Assembly: GCF_964656455.1 (NCBI RefSeq)
Contig: NC_135725.1
Coordinates: 49,111,688-49,175,687, forward strand
Direction: 5' to 3'
DNA: 64,000 nt
Source: Halichoerus grypus
Lineage: Eukaryota > Chordata > Mammalia > Carnivora > Phocidae
In this document: piece by piece, positions 52,151 through 64,000 of the stretch
How the letters are laid out: each line of letters opens with the position of its first letter
Position numbering within the stretch: position 1 is the stretch's first letter
Notes under the pieces: generated by a model
Databases searched by the model: none
Seen by the model: only the letters and a program-made list of their open reading frames with translations
What the model was told of the DNA's origin: nothing
Position numbers and translations under genes: made by a program

Positions 52151-52845
52151 GTAGAGGGACTTTAAACAGGTAATCCTCAAACTCTGGGGGCATATTCGGG
52201 ATTCCTAAAAATTAGCTCTCCTCCTTGTCACCCACCAATGTTGGTTTCCAAATGAGTAAGAAATTCACAGGTAGCTTGAAAGTAAAGTATATATGAATAT
52301 AAATCACCAACAAATACAAAAATATAAAAGTAAAACAAAGCCCATAAAACTCATCCCAAGGTATTTCCAAAAATCAGCCTGGCTAGCTGGGGCTCAGCTG
52401 GATCAGGGAGCTCTTCAGCCTGGCTGGTCTGTGCAAAAGGCTGCTGTGCTTAATTCTAGGAGGTCAGAGCCACTCTCAGTGATTCCAGAAATCTTTCTAG
52501 GAATATGAACAGGGTCGTTTGGGTGGAACAAGTGGGAATAGTCAAATTTCTAAATAGGCATTTAACAAAGTTTGTGGAAATGAAAGCATATTCTGAATGA
52601 TCGGTTTCCAGGACCACGCAGGCGCTCTGCTTTCCCTTGCTTTTCCCACTGCTCACCTGAGGGTCAGTGAGGGTCACTTCAAGACTCATTAGCAACCCCA
52701 GAACCTATGCAGGAAGGATTACACTTCTCATTCCTGTGGGAGGAGGTAACCTTATACTAATGACCAAAAAATAGAGCACATTAGCATGATTTATTGATTT
52801 TTTTCACAACCTACTTCTCTATAGCACAAGGTAACTACAATAGTT

Positions 52846-53048
52846 ATTTTTTTGTTTTTTTAAGATTTTTATTTATTTATTTGACAGAGAGAGACACAGC
52901 GAGAGAGGGAACACAAGCAGGGGGAGTGGAGAGGGAGAAGCAGACTTCCCGCAGAGCAGGGAGCCCAATGCGGGGCTCGATCCCAGGACCCTGGGATCAT
53001 GACCTGAGCCGAAGGCAGACGCTTAACGACTGAGCCACCCAGGCGCCC
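52846..53048 (-). mobile_element. CAN-SINE, GACAGAGAGAGACACAGC variant
   Basis: Complete minus-oriented copy very similar to the one at 13.4 kb. Flanks CTACAATAGTT and CTATAATAGTT. Confidence 0.95.
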
Positions 53049-53288
53049 CTATAATAGTTTAAATATCCAACAAAATTAAACCAACGAAGTAGACAGAGTG
53101 ACTACTTTCTTCAGAGTAAAAGTAGCTTTTCAATTCCTCCCCAACTAGATTTCTAAAATACCACTTTAATATAGAAAAGACTGAAAAACAATATTCTTCA
53201 TCTTCTCTTGCTGAAAGTCACAGGCCAACACCAAATACTTTCTACCTCCAGATGTTAAATAACACGTTTCACAATTGTGCAGTCAGTA

Positions 53289-53300
53289 CCCCCCCCCCCC
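53289..53300 (+). repeat. C12 homopolymer
   Basis: Twelve C at the edge of a weak MIR-like stretch (ATTTTACAAACGAGAAAGCT follows). Confidence 0.95.
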
Positions 53301-54099
53301 ATTTTACAAACGAGAAAGCTAGACCAGGAGAGTGAGAGCAGGACATAAATCCAGGACTTACGGCTCGAGGTCGATGCAGCATTCAAAGGAGCGCTTCTCA
53401 CTTGGGGTGGGGGGCACACACGTAGCAGACTACCTATACCGTTTTCAAAACACAGCCCTCTTTCCCTGCTTAACTATAAATAGTAGGTCAAGAAACTTCC
53501 CAAAGAAAAACCCCCACCAGTCAGATGTCATGCTTGTAGCTCAGAAATGATGCTAAGGACAAGGACAGGAAAATGTGGCAGAGGTGGGAGTAAAAGGAAA
53601 TGGACCACACGGGCTTTTGTAAAGAGTCTGCACAAACTTAGTAACAAATGCACTTTAACTTTTAAACTTGCATCTAAGACTCGCAAGAACCTACCAGAAA
53701 AACATTCCTGAATGGGTCGTGTCCTATAGAACAGAGATCCAGAGAGTTACTATAATAATTCTTTTACTCTCCAGTTACCATCAAAATACTTAAATCTATG
53801 TGAACTTGCCCATCTGCTGAAAAGGACCCCCAGACACCGGTGTTCCTCGCAAGCTGGAGGTGTGGCTTTCTCCAGCACTCAGCCCAAAAGAGCAATGTTT
53901 CCACTGCCAAGAACAGCTCCACTTTCTCACACCTAACAGAGATCTGATCCAGAAAGTCTCAAGACAGTAAAAGACCCAAATTAAGGTGCCCAATACTCCA
54001 TTTGTTTGTAGTGGTATCTGTAACCTATTTCTAAGGAAAACACCTGAATATCAATAATATGAGATGGAAAGAAAATAATATAAGCCACCAGCATTAGCC

Positions 54100-54440
54100 A
54101 GCGTGACCTTACATTTCTGTTCCTAGTGGTGCTGTTAGCTGCACTGTGTTTTGAGCAAGTCCCTTAACCTGAGCTGCATTTCATTGGTCAAAGGGAGTAT
54201 TTGCCTGGGGCGCCTGGGTGGCTCTGTCGGTTAAGCATTGGCCTTTGGCTCAGGTCATGATCTGGGGGTCCTGGGATTGAGCCCCACGTGGGCTCCCCAC
54301 TCAGTGGGAAGTCTGTTTCTCCCTCTGCATCTCCCCCCTACCCCACCCCACCACTCATGCTCTCACTCTCTAAATAAATAAATCTTTAAAAACGGGGGGG
54401 AGGGGGGGGGGGGGGGAGGGTATTTGCCTACAAGAGACTA
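54100..54440 (+). mobile_element. MIR split by a CAN-SINE
   Basis: TTTTGAGCAAGTCCCTTAAC and CTGAGCTGCATTTCATTGGT, then the 54207-54416 SINE. The right part is short. Confidence 0.6.
54207..54416 (+). mobile_element. CAN-SINE with G-run tail
   Basis: Head GGGGCGCCTGGGTGGCTCTG, AAATAAATAAATC tail followed by a 23-nt G tract with one A (54394-54416) where an A run is expected. The duplication around GTATTTGCCT on both sides confirms the insertion limits. Confidence 0.93.
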
Positions 54441-55869
54441 TTGTTTTTGCATAAATCCAGACAAGTAAAAGGATAAAAGTCCTATACAACTACTACAAAA
54501 AGTAGATAAAGAAATTAAGGGACCCTTCTTCAGAAGTTAGCATACCTATCTTAACCTCTCAAGCTAACTTTGTAGAACAGACAGAAGCCACCCAACTACC
54601 TGGTAATACTTCTCCCAAGTCACAAATGAAAGGCCACAAGCCCTAACCTACCCTTAAAGAGCAGTAGAAAAGATAAGCAGACAAGTGTTAACAGTGCCTA
54701 GTAGAAATGGCTTTGCTGATACACATCTATGAAACAGGCAGGAAAAGTAGAGGCTTGGATAATAAAATGATCTATAAACTCCTTCCTAAGGAAGATGGGT
54801 TCAGTCAACTGCTGAGACTCTCCCACCATCCCCCTGTCCTGTGGTTCACAAGCAGAGATGGGCAGGAAGCAAGCGGAGACACTGCTATTGGAACCCTCCT
54901 CCTCACCTATCCCTCTGTGCAGGCTCAGCCTCTGCTCTAGCAACCATGAAAAAATATCTACAGAAAAGCCATTCAGATAATGCCAAGTTATTGCCCTCTG
55001 GGAATTTTCAAATGCCTCATTTCCACTATGAAGGGAGCTTGGAAGGAGCAGGAGTAACACTAGCAGGCCTGAGCTGGGACAGTGAAGTTCTGGACTAGGC
55101 TAGACCACCTACCCACACTCTCTAGGCCACCCAAGGTAAGTAACAACCTATGGTGCTTTTTATGGTTTAAAAAAAAAAAAAAAAAGCTCACAATGGAGTA
55201 TTCTGCAAACACATGACGGGCATTATACAAATAATACCTTATTTAAAAAATCTTATTCCTCATTTCAAATGAGGACTATGTAAACTGGACTCAGTATAGA
55301 TATAAGAATTTTATTTAAATGTATTGAAGAGGTTCTGATAATCTGATGTAGCAATATACTGGTAAAACTTGGCACATGGCTCTAGAAAGTTCCAGACCAC
55401 GGGTTAAAAATGAAGTTACTATACATTCAGTCTTTATTTTTAAAAAGGCAAAGAAATTATTCACTCAGCTTCCATTCTCACTTCACTTCTGGTATGTACT
55501 TTTTCCACTTTTTTTGTCCCTCCACAAACGAAAGTCTGGCCAGCCAAATAGCAATTTGGTTAACATCTCAGAAGTTGTCAGTTAATTTGAGGCCTGTCCT
55601 TCAGACTATTACTTTCAAATTTTCCACATCTGGTCAAGGTAGAAGGTAAATGATGATCCATATGCAGCAGTGCTGAAATGTGGGGTACTTCATAGGAGAT
55701 GCTTTGTAAGTTTGTGAAGCCCACACTTCTACAAACATCTACACTTTGTACCTGCACAGAAAACAAAATCAACTACATAACCCAAAAGAACACTGGGGTA
55801 GCCTGAGATTCTCAGAGAGACATGGGGTTTGTACCAAACAGACCTTCCCTTCCTCACAAATACTTAAGT

Positions 55870-56220
55870 CCAATCCCTCACTGCCCTGCTCAAAACTCTG
55901 GTGGTTCTCCCTCACCTACGATATAAAACCTGGGCATGGCACACCTGCCTTTTTAAATCCCCCTATGCTCTCTGGCTCCTTTCTGCATTACTCCCCCTGC
56001 TTACTGCTCTAGCTAATTCTATGTGGTTCCCATACCATCTGCTTTCAAACTTCCCTACAAAAGCATAAGCTCTCAGCATTATTGCTATTACGAAACCCAC
56101 TTGTCTCAAACACCCCAAAATGGTGCCGCAGATATTCTAACAGAGCACCTACCAGGTGGCAAGCCTAACTGCACTTACATTTCTGCTTCCATGCCCTTTC
56201 CTTCTCTACACTGAAGAGCC
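55870..56220 (+). mobile_element. L2-like LINE fragment
   Basis: CAAAACTCTGGTGGTTCTCC, TATGCTCTCTGGCTCCTTTC and GTTCCCATACCATCTGCTTT follow L2 order. Confidence 0.55.
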
Positions 56221-56579
56221 AATGATTTATGCAGCATTTCCTAACGGTCAGAATTGAATTTTATAAAAGAACAGTTTACAATGGTAGGGAGATCCAATGC
56301 CCTCCGCAGTAATTCTGTACCGAAAACAGGGTTGAGCGGTTTCCCAGCACAAATTTTACTAGAGCTGATAAACTTTCAACAATGGCAAAGAGAAACCGTT
56401 AAAACTGTTGTCTCTTCAGGATGGGGTGCTGCATTTCACCACTAACTAAATCATTCAATGATAACCATGAGTTCATTAAATATTTATTAAATAATTACAG
56501 CCTTTCTTAAAATGCAATTTGGCGACCATGGAAAGTTAAAAAAAAAAAAAAAGACGCAGGTAATAAGCATTCTCAGTGA

Positions 56580-56702
56580 TGAATAAATTAATTTTACAGA
56601 TAAAATGGAAACTTAAATGATTAAAAGACTTGTCCAAGATCACACAATGTCAGGGAGACTAAAATTTCAGAAATGTAGTTCTGTATTCCTCCTATATTAT
56701 TA
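56580..56702 (-). mobile_element. MIR fragment
   Basis: TTTTACAGATAAAATGGAAA and AAAGACTTGTCCAAGATCAC, then CACACAATGTCAGGGAGAC, match reverse MIR. Confidence 0.6.
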
Positions 56703-58391
56703 AGGATATAGTTCCATAGGAAGAAATTTTTGTGACCTTGGGTTAGGGAAGGGTGTCAACATTCAACACCAAAAGCATGATAAAAGAACAAATTCATAAA
56801 TTAGACCTGGTCAAAATTTAAAACTTTTGTTCTTTAAAAATCCCTGTTAATAAAATGAAAAGACAAATAAAAAAAAATGAGTATAGTTCATGCTAAACAC
56901 ACAAAAGAAGTCTGTGAATATGACAGTTACTGGGAAAAGGATAGGCTAGTGAGGAAAAGATATAAACGTAACAAATAATTTAAAGCAACACAACGGCTCA
57001 GAATAACAGTTTATTAGCTTTACTTAATTGTCTCTAACAAACTGAACACTTTAAGAAATAGACACTATTTTTAATTAGTATTCCAATTTTTGTAACAGTT
57101 TTTCCAGATGATCTTAAATAGTGGTTTGGTTACTTTAATAGGAGAAATTTCACATCAACATGTATCAATTAGTAACTTTTAAGCAAAGGTGAAATTTAGG
57201 CTGGTTTATGTCTGAATGATTTAAAAAAAAAAATCTGTTTAATCGAAACCAAATTTAGGCAGTTTTTCCATGCTGGTAGTATTTCCAAATAGGGATTTTT
57301 TTTCTTCAGTGGGGCAGAGAAGCCATGAATTTCTCGGGGTACCTATCAGTAATAACAAAAAAAATTCTATTCCTTGAGATAAAACCTCCCACTTTCAGAT
57401 AAAGCAAGCCCACTTTTGGGAATAACAAAGATTCCTACACTCCTTACAGAAGAGGGGGAGAAGCTGGGAGTGATGCTGGGAGTAAAGACTTCCATCACCT
57501 ATTCACGGTACTTGATGGGAGGAAGGGGGAAGGGAGCATGTAAGATTTTTTGGAAATATTCAGTATTTTACTCCACTAATTATGAATTTAAGTCTGATAC
57601 CATTAACCTAGGCAAAAAATATATCTTCCGTTGGGGGGCGGGGAGGAGTATTAGCTTGAAGCCATACCAATTTAGATTTTATCAGTACTTGAGACCCCTA
57701 AAAACAAAATAAGCAAAGAACATGAAGACCACAAAATGAAGGGTTCCCATGGGGACCAGCGGGCTCTTGATGAGATTCCCCTGCCAGTATACAATTTTTG
57801 ACACTGTCTTGAGGAGACTCCCCCCGCCCACACCTGAATTGTACATATACTACCTTTTCACTACCCTCCCTGATATGAGAAGTTAAGAACATCTCGTATT
57901 CTTCACACTGTATTTACCATCTCAGTATCGGGGACAATGTGGGCAGGCTTTAGCATGACTGCCTCCCGTGTAGCTCAGAGATGGTGTGACATCACCAGCA
58001 AGGTAAGCTGCCAAAACATCGACCTAATCAGGAAAAAATGTGATCCTTAGGAGAAGACAATAACCAGTTTGCAAATTTAACCTATGAATGCTATTTATAA
58101 TAAATATCTTTCTAACATAAGGTGAACATACTAAGTTTTTCTAATTTCTAAGCCATACTTTTTAAAAAGTGGAGATGATATGAACTAGTTTTTACTCTGA
58201 ATGCTGAACTATCATTCAGCATGCTAAGAATTATCCACAAGATTATCAAGGTAAAAGATGAAAACAAACTGAACTTTGCATGCAAAAATGCCAAATAGTT
58301 AGAGAACCCACCTATTCAGAAAAGGTACACTTTGGTGTTCCTATGTGCTAGGTCTTAGACTTGCTATCATGAACTAACTGGAAAGCATATT

Positions 58392-58528
58392 AAAAAGCAG
58401 ATTCCTACATCTCACCTCTGGACACTGATCCAGTAGTTCTGAAGTGGGCCCAAGAACCTGCATTTCTAACTCACTTCTCCTGGTGATTCTGATGCAACCA
58501 ACTTTAGGAATAACTGCTTTAGGATTTC
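58392..58528 (+). mobile_element. MER5A-type hAT element
   Basis: AAAGCAGATTCCTACATCTC, AGAACCTGCATTTCTAACTC and CTGGTGATTCTGATGCAACC. Confidence 0.72.
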
Positions 58529-60127
58529 GCAGCACCTGAGGGACTTTGCTTCACTCACTGCAGAAATACTGAACATCTGTCATTTATTCAACACACCATC
58601 CATCTATTGCACAAAACCCTACTGGGCTAATGCTATTAGGAAGCTCCAGGATAAACTGCTAAATAAACCACCTTTCACAGCACTTCATTCACTGTTTCAA
58701 TATTCCAATTCCTAGGAAATCTACCAAATGCATACTAAATGCTAGGTGGCTTGGAAGACAACTTGAGGAGCACACAAACATTTGAATACTCACATATGAT
58801 GTATGTACTAATTAGTCTACTGCAGCTTTCTAAAGGGAAAGAGTTTTGCCACATTAAATATAAGAGTTTTAAAAGAGCCTGGTCTTAGCCAAACTCTTTG
58901 AGCACTAAGGTCTCAACTCTCTTATTGGGGGCAGTGGCTGAAGGAAGAACTTCAGATGGGCTCCCATAAATTCTATTCAACTAAAGCAGTGTGAAAAGGT
59001 ATGCCAGGAAGCGAGACCTACAGGGGCATTATGTGCAGAGCCTGAGAAGATCAGCTTGCCAGGGAAGAGCCAGGCTGACCACCACAGAAAGTAGTAATAA
59101 TACTGGGTCAACTCCAAAGTTGACTCAAATGATATGATAAAAGAGTAAGGAAATACAAGAGAAGTTTGAGTGAGAAGCAACATGAGGAGAGTAGTGTTTG
59201 TGTAAGTTTAGCCCAACAGCCACCACCGGGACGGACTGCAAGAAGGATAAAAAGGCTAATTTATGGAATGGTATCCCAGAGAATGGAATGGTTTAAATGG
59301 AGCTTCCAAAAGGTACTTGAAGCAGCAAACATGAGGAAAAAACTGGCTCAAGATGTTGCCTAAGAACACAAAACATGTCTCAGTGAAAATAAGAGGAAAA
59401 AAAACATACAAAGAACAGACAGACAAAAATGGTGCTCTGTAGTTTTGGAAAATGGTCTGCTTTGCCTCTCAGAGAAATCTGGGCCAAATTGAGGATACCA
59501 GCTGTTATCTGATATTTTTACAGGAACTGAATGGGGGCGGGGAAAGAAGTAGCCTGCTGCTTCCCCACCACTCCCACCCCCATTTCAGAAAATCAGAAGA
59601 GAAGTAGCAGATGTCACAGTTTAAAAGCCACAAGGCATTACTGTCCTTTCTTCCACATACTCTGCACAAGCAGCTGGGCCCTGAAGAGAAAGCCGGGCAA
59701 TGGGCAGGGAGGAAGCAGCTGTCATCAATGGACTCCTTGCAGGCCATGGAAATTTACTCTCTGGCGACCCGTTTCCCCTGCATTTCTGCCTTCTTGTGGA
59801 CATTATTGCAAAAGAACTTACAGCAAAAGAACTGACTCACTAGAATGAAATAAGGGTAGCTATTTCTGGAATGGAGAAAAGGGTATGTTCTGGTGTGAGC
59901 CATCCCAACCATCTATTCCAATTTCTTCTTAACCACAACTCAGGACCTCAACACTAAGATAAATTAGCAGCAATTCTGGTTTTCAATTTAACATGGGGAG
60001 GCCTGCAAAAGTCCTCAGGAGGACAGAGAGCACAGAAAACAATTTGAAGATAACTGGATATTAGAGGTCTTTTTTGACAGCATTTGTTATTACTTAATAG
60101 TAACAGTGCTTAATAGTACTAGTAAAA

Positions 60128-60321
60128 TAGGGTGCCTGGGTGGCTCAGTCATTAAGCATCTGCCTTCGGCTCAGGTCATGATCCCAGGGTCCTGGGATCA
60201 AACCCCGCATCGGGCTCTCTGCTCAGCGGGAAGCCAGCTTCTCCCTCTCCTACTCCCCCTGCTTGTGTTCCTGCTCTCACTCTCTCTGTCAAATAAATAA
60301 ATAAAATCTTTAAAAAAAAAA
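60128..60321 (+). mobile_element. CAN-SINE, young copy
   Basis: Head GGGTGCCTGGGTGGCTCAGT, (TC)n, AAATAAATAAATAAA tail. Exact 16-bp duplication AATAGTACTAGTAAAA (60112-60127 and 60322-60337). Confidence 0.96.
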
Positions 60322-61289
60322 AATAGTACTAGTAAAAGGTTAACCTTTGTGACACAAAAAATGTGCAGAGAAGTACAGAAATTAGAAAAAGGAATTCATA
60401 TTAAAAAACCAAGTCCTTGTGATCATAGACTGTATTAGAAATCTAATTTTTTCCCCTCAAATTTTGGTAGCACAATAACCAGCTCATTTTCTGGCTAAAG
60501 AGTGAATTTTTTCAAAGGACATTTTCTTAATCAACAAACATGTAGAATCCTTGGACACCTTACATCCAAATATATTTGGGAGCCCCCCCATATAGTTCCC
60601 TTTAGATGAGACAGAGCTAGGAGGCATTTTTCCTATGGACCAATAAATACAAAGAATGAGATGTCAAAACTATCCAGAGCTAATGAATTACCTTAGCTGA
60701 CAATTCTGAGAGAAGCAACTTTTAAGCACAAAGATGACACTGCATTTCCAGATTTCTGAAAAAATGAGCAGAAATCTTCTAGACAAGTCTCTAAGCAAGA
60801 TGGATGCCACAATCAGCCTTGACTAACTTCCCCTCATCACTTTAGGCTGTAGTCTGACCTGACTTCTTAAATCAAGGGTGGAAAATAGGTTCCAACTTGA
60901 GTCAATTGATAGAGGTTGTCTGGAACACTATTTTGAAAAATATTTGGGAGCCACATCTAGACTCAGTGAGAAAGACTGCCATGATTGATCGGCAATGTCT
61001 GCACTGGGCAGGAGAGGCAAAATTGATGGCATGTGCACTAAGGATTTGCCAGAAGCAACATCCCTTTTATTTTCTAAAAGAAATCTATACTGCAAATTGC
61101 ATTTACTTCTTATCCAGACACAATCTATGTCCGCATTCCAAAAATTCAAAAAAGCTGGAAAATACCCACAAATTACCGACCAATTGTCTTGAAAAACGTA
61201 ACAGGAAAAATAACCTGTGTGGCATGTAAGCAGGTCCAGTCAGTCTCCTCAAAGTTAGAGCAGAGTCAGAACAGAGCCGAAGGACCACA

Positions 61290-61600
61290 TCCAGCTTCCC
61301 AGCTGTTTTTTATGATCCAGGAGCTAAGAATGATTTTTACATTTTTAAATGACTGGGACGAAAGAAAAAGACTGTTTTGTGACACATGAATAGGACATGA
61401 AATTCAAGTTTCAGCTTCCATAAATAAAGTCTTCTAAGATCACAGTCGCATCCATTCATTCCCGTAGTTATTGGCTATGGCTGCTTCAAGCTACAAGGGC
61501 AGAGCTAAGAAGTCATGACAGAGACCGCACGGCCCACAAAGCCTAACACATTTACTACTCGGCCCTTTATAGAACAAGTCTGCCAAGCCCTAGGCTCAAA
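61290..61600 (+). mobile_element. hAT-Charlie-like DNA transposon next to the RRM1 exon
   Basis: CAGGAGCTAAGAATGATTTT, TTGGCTATGGCTGCTTCAAG, ACAGAGACCGCACGGCCCAC and CGGCCCTTTATAGAACAAGT. It ends about 300 nt downstream of the 104-nt exon's donor. Confidence 0.8.
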
Positions 61601-61853
61601 GAACTGGTCAAAGGTTTCCTCAAGCTATACTTCTCCAAAGGAAGGAGATGTAGTTCAGCAGGCTTCACAGAGTACTTAGCAAAGAAAGTTGCTGCTGTTT
61701 ACCCCTCCCCTTAATATAGGATTACATAAAATACTCGTGAACAGTTTCCCCCATCATGCAACAAACAAAAAATTGTGCTATGCCTCCCAGAGAAGTGTCT
61801 ATGTGGGCATGAAACAAAGGAAGAGAACTACAAGACGACTTGAATTGTTTTTA

Positions 61854-62081
<228 letters not shown>

Positions 62082-63228
62082 TCAGGTCATTAACACCAGC
62101 ACGTTTTCTCAATAGTAAAAAGAAGTCTACATTAATTCTCCTAGAAATATTCATGTGGTCTTTTTTTCCAGCTTCTGTCTACTACATTTGCAAGTTTAAA
62201 CATCAGTTAGAACTCAGCAAGCTGTGCATTTAAAAACAAAACAACAACAACAACCCCACTCTCACCCCCACATCTCCACAGCATTCCATCAAACATGTCC
62301 TGCCTGAGCCAGAGCACCCAGCAGCAAATGCAAGGTTCAGCTTCAGAAACTGTGGGTGCAAGTCTCCGCCAAGCTGCTGAGTGGGCTTCACGGGCACGAC
62401 TTTTTCAGTTTCATTTTCTTTACCCATAAAAGGGGAAGGCATCAAGCATCAACCAAGAATCTGTCAGCATTCTGTACATTGTAACCTGACAAACTTATAG
62501 CCTTTACCAAGTACAATTATTTCCATTTAAAAGGTGAAGAACTGTGTGTTCACATGTGCACGTATATGTATACATGTACATTTATTTTATAGGAGAGCCT
62601 CTTCAAATAAATTGAATCCAATTTTCTAAAAAAGGTTTGATGACCTACATAAGGATACAGGGAAATGTGAACACAAAGATTTACACCGAGAACATCCAAG
62701 CCAATGAGAACATGCAGGAAAGGAAGAAAGAGTATAAACAAAAATAATAAAACAGAATTTCTGAAGAGTTGCTTAACAAGGAGTATTGTGTTGTTTTTTC
62801 CCTATCATCTGAGCGCTCTAACCCCTGGCTCAATGATATCCCAGCTCTCAAACAAAATGGAAGGTATTCAAGTGATTGTAATCAATGGAATGCACACATA
62901 AGTAAAGCCAATCCGAAAGGTCAATTTTTCAACTAAGAGGAAGTTTCTCAGTTTCAGAAGGTAAGAAACACTAAAGGAGAATAAGTAACAAAAATGGACA
63001 TAAGACAGGTTTAGTCTACTAAAAGTCAAACCAAACTAATTAAGGGTTTCCCAGGAGATGCTCAGTAAAGGTCCAAATACTTTTTATTAAATATATTTTT
63101 TCATCAATTTCATAGCAAACTGAGGGATTTTTTTCCTTGATGAGAGAAGGTGCATGTGGTTATGAATACAGGTATTTAGGATAGGCCACACTGGTTACCC
63201 TAATGTGGTTCCCTATTAACTACACAAG

Positions 63229-63249
63229 AAGAGAGAGAGAGAGAGAGAA
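63229..63249 (+). repeat. (GA)n microsatellite
   Basis: About ten GA units. Confidence 0.95.
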
Positions 63250-63689
63250 CACTAAATGCAGCACCAAATAACCATGAAAACTTGTGGTTGTATTTTGGGA
63301 CCATTATCAGAATTTGGGTGTTTGTACAACACCCAAAACTAATATGTCAATTTACCTCAATTTAAAAAAAAAAAAATTGGGTAATCATTGCCAACTTATG
63401 CCCTCTTATCAAATTGTATTTTTTTTTTCCTGTTTTTAAAAAAAGAGGGTGACAGAAGAGCTAAAACTAATTCGGTTCATTATTTTTTCTCACACTAATC
63501 AGAAATTTTGTTTTACTCATGGTTCTATTTTTAAAAAGTTCCATGGGAAGCCACTGTATTTTAAGCATTCAGCTTTTTACTAATTCGACATTTACCATGG
63601 GTCTATCGCACGCATAGTGCCCTCTTACAAAATGTGCTGCAGTTCTATTGTCTTTGAGCAGGATTCATATGGGCTAAACGTAAAAGCTG

Positions 63690-63880
63690 CTCAAGGCAGC
63701 AGTTTACGATGGACACACAAGAGTTCTAATCCTGCCTCTGCTGTTTACCAACTCTGACTTTGAAGAAGCTGCTCAACTTCTCTGAGCCCTATCTTCCTTA
63801 TTTCTAAAATGAGAGTAATTTCTACCCAACAAGGTTGCTGAGGCAGTGATGAGAACATTCACTACTGATAAAGTAAACCA
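63690..63880 (+). mobile_element. MIR SINE
   Basis: TTCTAATCCTGCCTCTGCTG, TGCTCAACTTCTCTGAGCCC, TTTCTAAAATGAGAGTAATT and CAAGGTTGCTGAGGCAGTGA. Confidence 0.78.
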
Positions 63881-63964
63881 TTTTAGTCAAAAGATAAAAT
63901 AAAAAAATTAACATATCCACTATATGTTAATGAGGTTCCATGTATTCATTTAAAATTAAATCAT

Positions 63965-64000
63965 GAGGCCCTTGGATGGCTCAGTCCATTAATCGGTTAA
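63965..64000 (+). mobile_element. CAN-SINE head cut by the window edge
   Basis: GAGGCCCTTGGATGGCTCAG followed by AATCGGTTAA resembles the tRNA-derived SINE head. The body lies outside the window. Confidence 0.7.

Noticed and set aside
54698..55060. 120-residue minus-strand open frame
   Set aside because: No recognisable domain, splice context or homologue; the length is expected by chance in 64 kb.
59500..59850. Possible CpG island or promoter near GGGGGCGGGG
   Set aside because: CpG density is low apart from one GC-box-like run. The ELAVL2 promoter should lie to the right, outside the window.

Overview
This is mammalian genomic DNA, almost certainly from a carnivore. It contains fifteen complete tRNA-derived SINEs of the carnivore CAN-SINE (SINEC) type and one cut by the window edge. 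Their heads read like 'GCCTGGGTGGCTCAGTCGGTTAAGC', and they carry (TC)n stretches, AATAAATAAA tails and target-site duplications. The long variant with the GACAGAGAGAGACACAGC and AACACAAGCAGGGGGAG blocks resembles copies I associate with bears, seals and mustelids (Arctoidea) more than dog SINEC_Cf. That finer placement is inference.

The only protein-coding gene I can support is the 3' part of ELAVL2 (HuB), a neuronal ELAV/Hu RNA-binding protein, on the minus strand. Five coding exons are readable with consensus splice sites and continuous phase, and they are 104, 154, 226, 39 and 328 nt long. They encode the end of RRM1, all of RRM2, the hinge (with an optional 13-residue insert from the 39-nt exon), RRM3 and the stop codon. 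The first coding exons and the promoter lie to the right, outside the window. A roughly 2.3 kb AT-rich 3' UTR runs leftward from 24249 to a poly(A) signal near 21976-21981.

Layout: 1-21950 is intergenic DNA downstream of ELAVL2, with old MIR, L2, MER5A, hAT and MLT1 repeats, six SINEs in its left 14 kb, and a few motif-rich unique stretches that look like candidate enhancers (about 14.1, 15.0-15.4 and 15.8-16.0 kb). 21950-36712 holds the 3' UTR and four exons and is nearly free of SINEs. 36713-61895 is one 25.2 kb intron with an ERV-like LTR, many repeats, a four-SINE cluster at 44.4-46.4 kb and a candidate enhancer at 50.8-51.1 kb. 61896-61999 is the RRM1 exon, and 62000-64000 is the next intron.

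I see no prokaryotic-type system, CRISPR array, tRNA or rRNA gene, or second protein-coding gene. The most informative signals concern ELAVL2 RNA processing: a weak donor site on the 39-nt exon, a UGCAUG (RBFOX-type) motif about 100 nt downstream of it, and a (UG)n tract 20 nt before the terminal acceptor. A G-quadruplex-capable G-rich run and two Pumilio-type motifs lie in the 3' UTR, and a perfect 16-bp inverted repeat lies in the intron before the 39-nt exon.
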